Part shown: piece after piece, positions 10,693 through 20,101 of the stretch
Numbering within the stretch: the first letter of the stretch is position 1
Layout of the letters: each line of letters opens with the position of its first letter
DNA from: Rhytidiadelphus loreus
Taxonomy: Eukaryota > Streptophyta > Bryopsida > Hypnales > Hylocomiaceae
Assembly (NCBI GenBank): GCA_947034895.1
Contig: OX344764.1
Location: 41,666,935 to 41,730,934, forward strand
Length of the DNA: 64,000 nt
Direction: 5' to 3'
Notes under the pieces: model-generated
What the model was told of the DNA's origin: nothing
Databases searched by the model: none
The model's input: only the letters and a program-made list of their open reading frames with translations
Position numbers and translations under genes: made by a program

Positions 10693-11529
10693 ATGAACTT
10701 AGTCTAGAGGTATAATGCTTGAAGTGCTCACTATGTTTCAAATACAAATGAAACGTTGAAGACGGTTGTGCATTCTAAAGCAGCCACTAATAAGATAATG
10801 TAAACGGATCATGTCATTGTTAGGAAGTACTCCCTTGTTCATTTACTTTGTTGTTCAAGCTGCTCACTCTTCACTAAACTAGTAGAACAATTGTGCCGCA
10901 AAGAAAATAGTGCAGTGTTGGAAGACAACGATGTCAAAATGAAACCAACGTATCTAAAGACATTTACATGTTACTATTAACATCAGCATGAACACCGTAG
11001 TGCTTGCCAAAAAGTCCCTAGCTTAGTCAGACATTTCAAACGACATCCATACTAACATGCACATGTTATCTGAGACATCTAAGAAGACGTCATGACACTT
11101 CAACATGTAGTTTGAGGTTGTTGAAAACAAGAAGGTCAACATCGATATTGTAGTGCTTGTACAAAAGTCTCCAAGAATATGAGGACATCACAATTGACGT
11201 CCCCACTGACATTGAGATCTCCTTTGAGACATTTAAACAAGCGTCCTGATGTCTCAGCAAATACCATCAGGAGGAACAAGAAAGCCATTAAGCTCAATGC
11301 TTCAAAATCTATGCTAACGGGGCCGAGCCACTTTAGTAAAAAATTTGCCATGCCAGCAAATTCCCCTCAATCTTGCCACGTGATCTGCCACGTCAGCATG
11401 TCTATAATTTTTCAAGATCGGGCATTGCCCGGCCCTCCTTTTTTTCATGGCAAAAAAACATTTTAATTAAACAAAAACAAAAAATTAAAATTACGGTTGA
11501 TGAAAAAAAGTCAATGATGCTGATGTGGC
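10693..11529. other. Intergenic DNA with GACATC/GACGTC motifs
   Basis: No gene is recognised. Many GACATC, GACGTC and GACATT motifs occur at 10900-11250, and a GC-richer segment with CCACGTGATCTGCCACGTCA lies at 11377-11396. They probably belong to an unresolved, nested CACTA element. Confidence 0.3.
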
Positions 11530-11745
11530 CACTATAAGAAACCCGTGTTTTAGTTGGCATTTTGTAATTTTTTCAGACGAATTTTAGGTGATGTCAGAAA
11601 AAACAACTTGTGTTTTTTCACGTCCAATGTAACATCTAGATGTTACATTGGACGTGAAAAAACACAAGTTGTTTTTTCTGACATCACCTAAAATTCGTCT
11701 GAAAAAATTACAAAACGCCAACTAAAACACGGGTTTCTTATAGTG
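11530..11745. mobile_element. Near-perfect palindromic CACTA MITE (216 bp)
   Basis: Tips are CACTATAAGAAACCCGTG and CACGGGTTTCTTATAGTG, flanked by GGC (11527-11529, 11746-11748). By eye the 108-bp arms differ at a single position, GGCA in the left arm against GGCG in the mirrored right arm. That is the change expected from deamination of a methylated CpG. Confidence 0.95.
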
Positions 11746-12569
11746 GGCAATTCCGATTTTTACGGACACTCTTGTGGACATGCTTATGTCCGCAAACATG
11801 TAAGAAGAAAGGGATATGTCAATGGAAATAAGAAGTTGTTATCACCTAAATTTTGGTCTGTCCACTGCAACAACCACTCAGATCTGTTGGAAATGGCAAA
11901 CCATCTTCTAAACACGAAGACATCTCCTTGGACATAATGTATCCAACCTCGGACACTCTATGTTGAGTGCCCGATGTCAAAAAAAGGCCCGGGGTTCTTA
12001 TAGTATCTATAGTTTGTATTTTCAATTGCATTCATTACCTCCACTTGTGTTAGCTTCTTGAACATTCAATAACTCGTGCCAGACTGCCAAAATATCCATG
12101 AACATGGATCATTGTCTAAACATCAAGCATTACCTACTGCTATGTCATAAATGCCCAGTGATTGCCTGCATGCCATTATTCAGTGAAGTACAGTGTAGTG
12201 TTGAAGGAATGTTGGCAAGGTAGAGTACATAGTTGTATTAAATAGATAATTCTACTCGATAAAAGTCCTTATTTGTAGCTCAGGAACAATTTCCATGTAC
12301 AGCAGTTTACAATAAGTGCACAATCACAAATGTTTCAAATATATGCAAATTTTCACTACTTAATTATGCATGCATGCAATTCCACATTTATAACCCCATT
12401 TACAAAGGATCACAACTGAAGACCATACAAAATGGAAGTTGATTTGTATAGCAAAACTAGTCTGTCCATTGTTTCACATTGGTTTCTACTAATGCAATTC
12501 TCATGCACACCCTAAAGTACCTAAACAACTAAGCTAACTATCATCCAAAAATCCCTACAAGTATCTCTA
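11746..12569. other. Spacer with an orphan CACTA-like right tip near 12005
   Basis: GGGGTTCTTATAGTA at 11992-12005 resembles the right tip of the CACTATAAGAAA family with a mutated final base. GGACAC/GACATGC motifs are frequent just upstream. I could not find the matching left tip. No gene is recognised. Confidence 0.35.
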
Positions 12570-12786
12570 CACTAGAAGAAACCCGCGTTTTAGGTGATGT
12601 TTTGTAATTTTCTTAAACGAATTTTAGGTGACGTCCACTGCAACAAGCCCATGTTTTTATGTCAACAATACGTCCAATATAACATCAATGTTGACATAAA
12701 AACATGGGCTTGTTGCAATGGATGTCATCTAAAATCCGTTTAAAAAAATTACAAAACATCACCTAAATTGAGAGTTTCTTCTAGTT
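12570..12786. mobile_element. Palindromic CACTA MITE (217 bp)
   Basis: The left tip is CACTAGAAGAAACCCGCG; the right tip TTTCTTCTAGTT carries a G to T change in the last base. CTA flanks both sides (12567-12569, 12787-12789). The arms are largely reverse complementary, with motifs shared with 11530-11745 (TTTTAGGTGA, ACGTCCAAT). Confidence 0.85.
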
Positions 12787-12789
12787 CTA

Positions 12790-13404
12790 ATTTGTAGCCA
12801 TTCATTTGCACCCTAAAATTGGAATGCCAATCAGTTTTAGACCCTTAGTGTTGAAGGGTGTTTGTGGAACTTCTATGTTGTAATTATAAAGGAGGCCTTG
12901 CTTGCACGTACGGCCCTCAATAAAATCAGGATTCATGCATGAAATCTCTTGCATTCACGTTCTTAAATCCAATTGCAAAACTTTAGCACTTGCACCCTTG
13001 TACATCTTATCAAAACCTGGGGTGCCAAAAATTCCAGTTGCAAATGATGCGCATTGAAGACCCCAAAACTACAAGGAACCAATTTGCACATCTAAACACA
13101 TAGCAAATCTAAAATCCAGATTCATACCTTAAATACTAAAGCTCGCAGCTTTGCAAATGGAAGGCACTACTTACCCTCACTCGACCTGGAAATGAACAAA
13201 CATCAAGTTTCGATTATTCACTGAGATGAAGGTTTCATGCTGCTCTAAGTGCACCCGCTAACTACTTCACCTAAACACATTATGGAGTTCAAACTCAAAA
13301 CCTACAAAAATACACCCTACTTCAAAATCCAAGTATCGCAATCAAACTTGGAGCACAAACCTCTGCAAAAGGCATGATTTGCTCACAACAATAGGGTGAT
13401 CTGG
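12790..13404. other. Moderate-GC spacer, no supported gene
   Basis: The composition is less AT-rich than the flanks, but no frame is longer than a few dozen codons. It lies immediately downstream of the minus-strand pseudogene and may include its former 3' region. Confidence 0.3.
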
Positions 13405-13818
13405 TCATTTGGCGATCTTGCTAGCTGCCCAAGTGTTGGACGCCGTGGACTTCCGGGATTCAATAGGCACCTTCTTTTGCTTAGAATTTGCCCCCACTGT
13501 TGCCCGCACAGTCGCCCTCACATTAGCATTGTTCTTCCTCTTAGTTCCGCCTCTGCTACTTTTCTTGGACTTTCTCTTGGCCATATCGTCCACCTTGGCC
13601 TCGTCTTCAACTGATTCCTCATTATACTCTTCTTCCTCTTCATTGTCACTCTTTGAAGCTTGATCATCGCTCACTGTTTCTTCAAATTCATGCCCATCTT
13701 CATTGTGATCTTCATCACTAAAATCGCCACCTACGGGAACAGGGTCTTCTGGCTCCACCCTAGTGACTACCCGGTCACTTTTGGATTATGGATTCTTGCC
13801 CTTTGAGTTGCCTCTCAT
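13405..13818 (-). pseudogene. Acidic/basic nuclear-type protein ORF with one nonsense codon
   Basis: From the ATG at 13818 the minus strand reads in one frame for 138 codons to a stop at 13405, except for a single TAA at 13788-13786 (codon 11). Before the stop the sequence is MRGNSKGKNP; after it come SKSDRVVTRVEPED, a strongly acidic middle (DNEEEEEYNEESVEDEAK) and a basic, NLS-like block (KRKSKK, TKRKN) with an Ala/Ser/Lys tail. The family is not recognised. CAA to TAA, a C to T change, would explain the stop with one mutation. Alternatively, the downstream part could be a 3' exon of a longer gene, with the upstream ATG coincidental. The CACTA-like tip at 13835 lies 17 bp upstream of this ATG, so the promoter has been separated from it. 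Confidence 0.45.
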
Positions 13819-13834
13819 ATGAGATTTGAGGAGA

Positions 13835-14172
13835 CACTAGAAGAAACCCACATTTTTTGTGACAAGCCCATAACATGGTAGTTATGTTTTTTGAACATCA
13901 GCCATGTCTACTTGGATATCAAAAAAAATGCGTCAAGATTGACAAGCCCCAAAATATGCAAAATTGTAGAAAACATGGTTAAATTTAAAGAAAATTTAAG
14001 AGGATGTCTTAGAAAACATGGTCTTCCAAGATGTTAAAAAGTTGCCATGTGGTTGCCACATGTGCGCCACCTCAGCAATGACGGGGTAGGAAGTGCCACA
14101 TAAGCTAATTTTTCATCCATTCTTTGGATGACGTCATCCATAACGTCAATGCCACATGTCAATTTTGTAGTG
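13835..14172. mobile_element. Candidate CACTA element or fragment
   Basis: The left tip CACTAGAAGAAACCCAC matches the 12570 family. A right tip-like AATTTTGTAGTG ends at 14172. The flanking trinucleotides do not match (AGA against GTT), so the two tips may come from different insertions. Confidence 0.35.
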
Positions 14173-14460
14173 GTTCAGAATTATGCACTAGTAGAAAATT
14201 CAACATCCAACTTCACAAAAGAGTGTTGATTTGGACAAAATAGTTTGTGTTGATTTGGATGTGCTGATTTGGACAAAAATCAACAGGTTTTTGTTGATTT
14301 GGACAAAATTCCAACTAAAACTTGTTGGTTTGGACAAAAATTTCAACAAAAATTTGTTGATTATTTTAAAATTTTAAAATTAAATTTTTTTTTTTTTTCA
14401 AAACTACCACGTGGCAACGCCACGCAGGCAGCGCCTAGGTAGAACCCCATGCGGGCGGGG

Positions 14461-14530
14461 TGCAATGCGGTTTGAACCTTGCACCCCTCGGCTAGGGGTG
14501 CAAGGTTCTAACCATTGAACCATGTGTGAG
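14461..14530 (-). other. tRNA-like Pol III A/B-box segment, copy B
   Basis: On the minus strand: A-box-like TGGTTCAATGG, then a 15-bp perfect stem at 14474-14488/14494-14508 (core CCTTGCACCCCT with AGGGGTGCAAGG), overlapping B-box GGTTCAAACCG. Compared with copy A one stem pair has changed from T-A to C-G on both sides, a compensatory change. It is not a complete tRNA. Confidence 0.5.
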
Positions 14531-14601
14531 GGAACATGACTATAGAGAGAAAAAAGTAGTTATTTATTTCCGTTTTCAATTTTTTGTCATTTTTGTTTCA
14601 A

Positions 14602-14952
14602 TTCAGCAGACTTCGGAGGCTGATTTCTCATAGTATAGTACCTTTTTTCAAAAAACTTCAAACTAATAAAACTTGGAAGATCAAGTAAACTTTCATCTCC
14701 AGGAATCCCTTTGTGATTTTGAGTCTTCAATAAAAAGTTATGGGCAAATTCAGAGAGAGTGTTTGTAAATATCAAAAAGAAAATTCATTCCAAACCCTCT
14801 CTGAATTTTGTTCATAACTTTTAATTGGAAACTTGAAATCACAAACGGATTGTTAAAGATGAAAGTTAACTTGATTCTACAACTTTTACTAGTTTATAGA
14901 TTTTCTTAAAAAGGGACTATACTATGCAAAAACAGCCTCCAAAGTCTGCTGA
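14602..14952. repeat. Foldback module 3
   Basis: Tips TTCAGCAGACTTCGGAGGCT and AGCCTCCAAAGTCTGCTGAA are near-exact reverse complements. The arms continue with CATAGTATAGTA/ACTATACTATG and the GTTATG...CAAATTCAGAGA core. It corresponds to module 2 of copy A. Confidence 0.8.
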
Positions 14953-15494
14953 ATTGAAAAAAGACTGAATTGTGAATTACTTAGTTAATAGAAAATATTC
15001 CTATTGCTTATAGAATGTCAAACTTGGTGGTTTAAAAATTTTCCGCATGAAATTTTAGTGATAAGAAATTCAATTCAATTAAATATATTTTAAATATTTG
15101 GCAAACATTTTACTAGGAGGTGATTTGGACACAATTCATATTCAAGTTTTTTGTAATGTAGAACATAAAATTTGATTAGCTCTAAATTAGAATTTGAAAA
15201 TTGCTCATCTAGAATTTAAATATTTAAAAAATTTTGTGTTCAACAATTGTGTTGAAAGTTTAGAATTTAATTTTTTTAAATTTTAAATACGCTTGATTTT
15301 CAATTTTTTTTAAATTATTAAGTAGAAGCAGGTTCAAGATTGAAATAAAAACTAAAACATTAATAGATCTAAAATGGAATTGAAATACAATAATGTCAAC
15401 GGTTAGATTGTTATAAATAGGAAACTTAAAGTTGTTAAATAGTTTTTTTTGAAAATTGTGAGAATTGCATCCAAAATTGCATCCAATAAGTTAT

Positions 15495-15980
15495 TTTTTC
15501 AAGAAGATGCTCAAATTGCCCAAAAAACAAGATTGTTTGTAACTTTCACAGTACTAATCAAATGGAATGAATCAAACCTTCACATGTAGACAAAAATATG
15601 ATTTTGAAGAAGGAATTTTTTTTTTTTAAATTTCAAATTTTTGTAGATTTCTTTTTCTGCAAGTGACGTAAAAATTATGGTTAAGATGCCATAACTTTTG
15701 CTCCCGAGCACCAATTGAAATAAAATTTATATTACCATGAAGCTATTAAGTTTTTCTATCTTATGAGAAAGTTTCAAAATATTAAACTAAAAATGTAGAT
15801 CATACAAACTTGCCCGAAATCCATTTTGTCCACCAAGGGGACAATGGTCCTTTAGGGGTCAGAAAAATTAAAATTAAAATTTAGACCTCTAAAGAACAAA
15901 GTGGAATTTTTTGACAATATTGCTAGTGTTTTTGTTCATGTATTTAGAAATTGAATTCCCTTTTTTTTCCTTTAAAATTT
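15495..15980. repeat. Remnants of TTAA-type elements inside CACTA copy B
   Basis: This matches 5740-6230 of copy A and the body of the free element at 58857-59442. The right tip GGTCCTTTAGGGGTCAG is followed about 30 bp later by a left tip-like TTAGACCTCTAAAGAAC. Confidence 0.55.
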
Positions 15981-16023
15981 TTACACAACATGTGGTGAAG
16001 GGATACTTTGAAGGATTCACAAT

Positions 16024-16173
16024 CACTAGTAGAAAATCTGAAATTTCTGTCATTTTGGACACATTGTTTTGGACAAAATCTAACTAAAATCTGTTGTTTT
16101 GGATAGATTGTAGTTAGATTTTGTCCAAAACAATGTGTCCAAAATGACAGAAATTTCAGATTTTCTACTAGTG
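16024..16173. mobile_element. Palindromic CACTA MITE nested in copy B (150 bp)
   Basis: Tips are CACTAGTAGAAAATCTGAAA and the exact reverse complement, flanked by AAT (16021-16023, 16174-16176). The collinear position in copy A (about 6285) has no insertion, giving a paralogous empty site that fixes the 3-bp duplication. Confidence 0.95.
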
Positions 16174-17149
16174 AATTTTTATAACTTTTGATTACATCAT
16201 GAGAAAGTTATTGTATGATGTATAGGTTTTCTAGGTATGTATGCATGTTAGCCAAGTAGATTTGAATGTATTTTTCAAATAAATAGAAATTTCAAATTGG
16301 TTTTCTAAAATATTAATCTTGTGAGAATTTTTGGATTGTTCTATATAGATTAGGGAGGTGAAACTCATGAAGAATTTTAATTTCCAATTTAAACTAGAAT
16401 TTCTACTCTAAAATAAATTTTGAATTTCTTTATTGAATGCAATTTCAAATATTTTTTTTAAGAATTTCAAAAATAGGATGCAAATTGTTGACTACAACAT
16501 GTACATTTAGTACATTACAACCATTAGGTTTGGAAATCTTTAGTTTCATTACTAGAATTCTTTTCATTGAATGTTGTAAATCAATCTCAATTTATATCCA
16601 CTTATTATTTTCTCCAAGCATGAATATAAAATATTTTTTGTTGCAATTTTTAATATAGATTCTCTAACATATTTTTTCAGCATATGATGGAAAATTACAA
16701 ATTGTAGAATTGATATGTACCTAAATTTTTCAAATAAAATTTTGGAAAAATGAAATATAATCATTTGGTATGAATGAAACATTATTTTTTTTAAATCCAA
16801 GCATCATGATGTTGCAATTGGTGAAGTTTTTATTTTACAATTTCAAGAGGGAAAAATAGGTCAAAATAAGTACAAGTTAGATCATCTAGTTAAATCTATT
16901 GAGAAAATAAACATAAATGAAGATTTCAGCCTTGCTTTGAAGATTAATATTTAGAAGGAATTATGGGCCTTTCATATGTTGAAAACCTTGATACAATCTA
17001 AGTTTCAAAATCAAAGTTGAATTACATTATGAATTTAATTAGTACTTCAATCAAATGAAAAATAGAATTAAAAATAGAATACAATTTGAACTCTAAATTC
17101 ATAATTTTTGAAAAATTCTTAAAGATTTCAAAAATATTCCAAAAATAAT

Positions 17150-17375
17150 TCAAAAACAACCCCAAAAACAACCTTAAAAAACCCAAATCCTCCCCCCCCC
17201 CCCCCAACCTCCCCACATCAACCCAAAAACAGCTCTAAAATCAACCTCAAAACAACCCCAAAACAACCCCCCAAATAACTCGCCAAATAACCCCCCAAAC
17301 AATCCCCCAAACAACCCTCTGAAAAACCCCTAAAACAACCCTAAAACAACCCCAAAACAACCCTAAAACATTCAA
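17150..17375 (-). repeat. CA-rich tract, copy B
   Basis: It contains AACAACCCC-like units and a run of 15 C near 17190, corresponding to 7228-7465 of copy A. The minus strand is G-rich. It is non-coding. Confidence 0.6.
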
Positions 17376-17592
17376 CAAAAACATGTTGATTTGGTTGTTG
17401 CACTATTCACATGAACAAAAATTTGTTAAACCATTTTGTTAACTTGTGCTCAAATCAACAAAAATTTGTTAACCATTGTGTTAGCTTGTGCTCAAATCAA
17501 CAAAAAAATGTAAAAACAGTCAATGCAGTACTCAAATCAACAAGTTTTTGATGATTTTCTGTTGATTTGGACATAATTTTCTACTAGTGATG

Positions 17593-18019
17593 ACATAGTC
17601 ATTGTCTTGGGTCTACTCTAAAACCAGAAAGACATCTTCTATGACATGCACATGTTTCCTTTGACGTCCACAAGTACATGATTTTCATACCATTGAACAT
17701 CATTTGTACTATGCCTTGTACTACAGCACATCCTTTACAACATGCATGTCTACTAAGATGTCTAGATGTTTTTTGGGACAACAATTGCAACATCCAAATG
17801 TTTTCTGAGACATCAATTGAGACAACATTGTATTCATACATAATACCCCAAATAGAATACACTATAATTATACACTATACACAATATTCCATATATAATA
17901 CACAATATGCCATACATTATACATAGTATTTCATACACAATACATTATACAACATACAATATATATAGGATTTCATATACAATGCAATATACAATATACA
18001 TCACACGATGTACAAAATA
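17593..18019. other. AT-rich spacer with ACAATAC repeats
   Basis: Irregular ATACACAATA/CATACA repeats fill 17830-18010. They are similar in texture to 7687-7860. No gene is seen. Confidence 0.4.
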
Positions 18020-18191
18020 CACCACGAGTCGCTTCAGACATCAGTCATATTTTGAGTCATATGGGCTGGAAGGTATAATTAGCCATAATTAGCCATATTT
18101 TGCCAACGTGGCGTATACGTTGACTATCTTTGGGGGCTTGACTTTTACTTGAGCTACCCGAGCCAAAAAAAATCCTACATGGCATATGACT

Positions 18192-18545
18192 TCATTTAGT
18201 CATATTTTTGGCTAACGTGGAATATGATTGTGATGAGTCATATTTTGGTTGACGTGGAATATGAATGCAATGAATCATATTTTGGCAAACGTGAAATATG
18301 ACTACAATGAGTCATTTTTTTTGTTGATGTGGAATATGACTGTGATGAGTCATTTTTTTGTTGATGTGAATTGTGGAATATCACTTTTGTAAGTCATATT
18401 TTCTACTATGTGGAAAATAACTCTCATGAGTCATATTTTTGGATGATGTGGAATATGAATATGACTCTTGTGAATCATATACTTTACTAATGTGAAATAT
18501 GACACTTGTGAGTTATATTTTTGATTGACATAGTAATCTTATAAC
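18192..18545. repeat. Array of ~38-bp self-complementary units
   Basis: About nine irregular units read roughly AGTCATATTTTGG, a short spacer, GTGGAATATGACT, then GATG. Each unit begins with AGTCATA and ends with TATGACT, so single units can form small hairpins. Units vary from 36 to 45 bp. Confidence 0.75.
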
Positions 18546-19179
18546 TAATTGTAGTCATATTTTGGGACGTGTAAGGTTACATTTTGACACACATAAGTAT
18601 GAGCATTATATGACTATAACTAATTATATTTTGGCCAATATATTTTGTGAAATGTAACTCAAGCAAGTGATATTTTGGATAATTGAGAGTCATATTTATA
18701 AAATTTGTGTGTAGTTTGTAATTGGGATGATTGAGGTTCAAAATAGCTTTAATTACAAACTACAATTACGTTTTTCATGCATTTTAAATGGACATGACAC
18801 ATTGCAATTATACATCAAAATGATTTAACAATTGAAAAAAAAACTTCATGTAGTTAAAAACAGATACACATGATTTTAGAGATATAGATGAGACAATCAT
18901 ATTAGAGAGGGAGAATACAAGAAGGAATGCAACTCTTTTCATTGACATTTATTAGCCAACAATATAAAACATATATATCACAATGAATCATTCACAAAAT
19001 CCAATAGGGCCTATATTCCTTACAATAATGTGAAGATGGCTCTATAAGGTTGCAAGTAGCCTCCAACAACTTTGTTTCAACTTTTGGTGCATGTATATAC
19101 AATTAAAGAAATGAGAGGTCAATTTTTAGTGAATGAACAACAAAGCTCAACCTACTAAGGTTTACAAAAAAAATGTAAT

Positions 19180-19677
19180 ACAAGTTTAGAGTAGGAAGAA
19201 TAAAAATGGTGATGAAGGAAAAAAGAAAAAAAAAGTGACAAGTGCTAAAAGATAACAACAAACAAGAGTTAAGATGCAATAAGAAATAACAACTAAGAGG
19301 CAATAAAAAACAAGTGATAAGAGGCAACAAAAAAAAACAAGAAGTAAAAACTAAAAAGCAATAAGAGGAAACAAAAAGTAGGAACTAAGAAAAAGAAAGA
19401 GTTAAAATACAAGAAGAAGAAACAAGATTCATAAACTAAAAAAAAAAAAAAAGTAACAGCTAAGATGCAACAAGAACTAAAATGCAACAAAAAACAACAA
19501 CTAAAAAACAAAAAACAACAAGTAACAACAAGTTAGAGCTAAAAGACAACAAGAAACAACAACTAAGAAGTAACAAGTAAGAACTAAGAGATACTAAGAA
19601 GCATCAACTAAGAAGCAACAATTAAGAAGCAACAAGTAAGAACAAGAGATAACAAAAGGCAAGGAAGAAGAGTTGAG
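19180..19677. repeat. Pyrimidine-poor low-complexity tract (AAGAAGCAACAA)
   Basis: The plus strand is dominated by A, with AAGAAGCAAC/ACAACAAGTAAG units and very few T. The Phe/Leu/Ser/Cys-rich frames on the minus strand are consequences of this bias, not genes. Confidence 0.65.
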
Positions 19678-19800
19678 AGAAGTGGCGGTTAAGGTTTCAA
19701 AACCTTGAAGAAGTGGCCGCTAGGGTTTCAAAACTCTTAAAAAGTGGTGATTAGGTTTGAAAATCCAAAAAAAGAATTGGCTAGGATTTCAAAATTTTAA
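19678..19800 (+). repeat. Four diverged ~32-bp tandem units
   Basis: Each unit resembles GAAGTGGCGGTTAAGGTTTC followed by AAAA and a variable end. Divergence increases towards 19800. Confidence 0.6.
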
Positions 19801-20101
19801 TCAATGACTTGTCCATATTTTTTTTGGATTGCCTATATTTTTCTTGGGCTATCCAAATATAAAAAATGTCATTTCCATAAAAATATGACTAGAAATATGA
19901 CTCAATGTTCCCCAAACATGTTCTCTACGTTCTCTATGAAATACTTTGGTGTTCCCAATGGACGTATAATATACGTTTGTGAAGTACAAGACCCAAAAAA
20001 GACTAGTAGTCATATTTGCAGTCATATTTTTCCCCAAGGTGTTGGCATCCAAGAATATGACTGTGAGCAGTCGCCAATCATCCTCAGTCATATTTTTGCA
20101 G

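Larger units (their letters stand above)
14186..17589. mobile_element. Large non-autonomous CACTA element, copy B
   Basis: It begins CACTAGTAGAAAATT and ends ATTTTCTACTAGTG, flanked by ATG (14183-14185 and 17590-17592). It is collinear with copy A (3035-7683): sub-terminal GTTGATTTGGAC repeats, tRNA-like segment, foldback, TTAA-element remnants and CA-rich tract occur in the same order. It lacks the 55-bp duplication and the first foldback. It has gained a 150-bp MITE at 16024-16173. No transposase is encoded. Confidence 0.9.

Noticed and set aside
19103..19511. Phe/Leu/Ser-rich minus-strand frames resembling transmembrane proteins
   Set aside because: They arise from the A-rich AAGAAGCAACAA tract inside a CACTA-type element; no start context, splice signals or family match.
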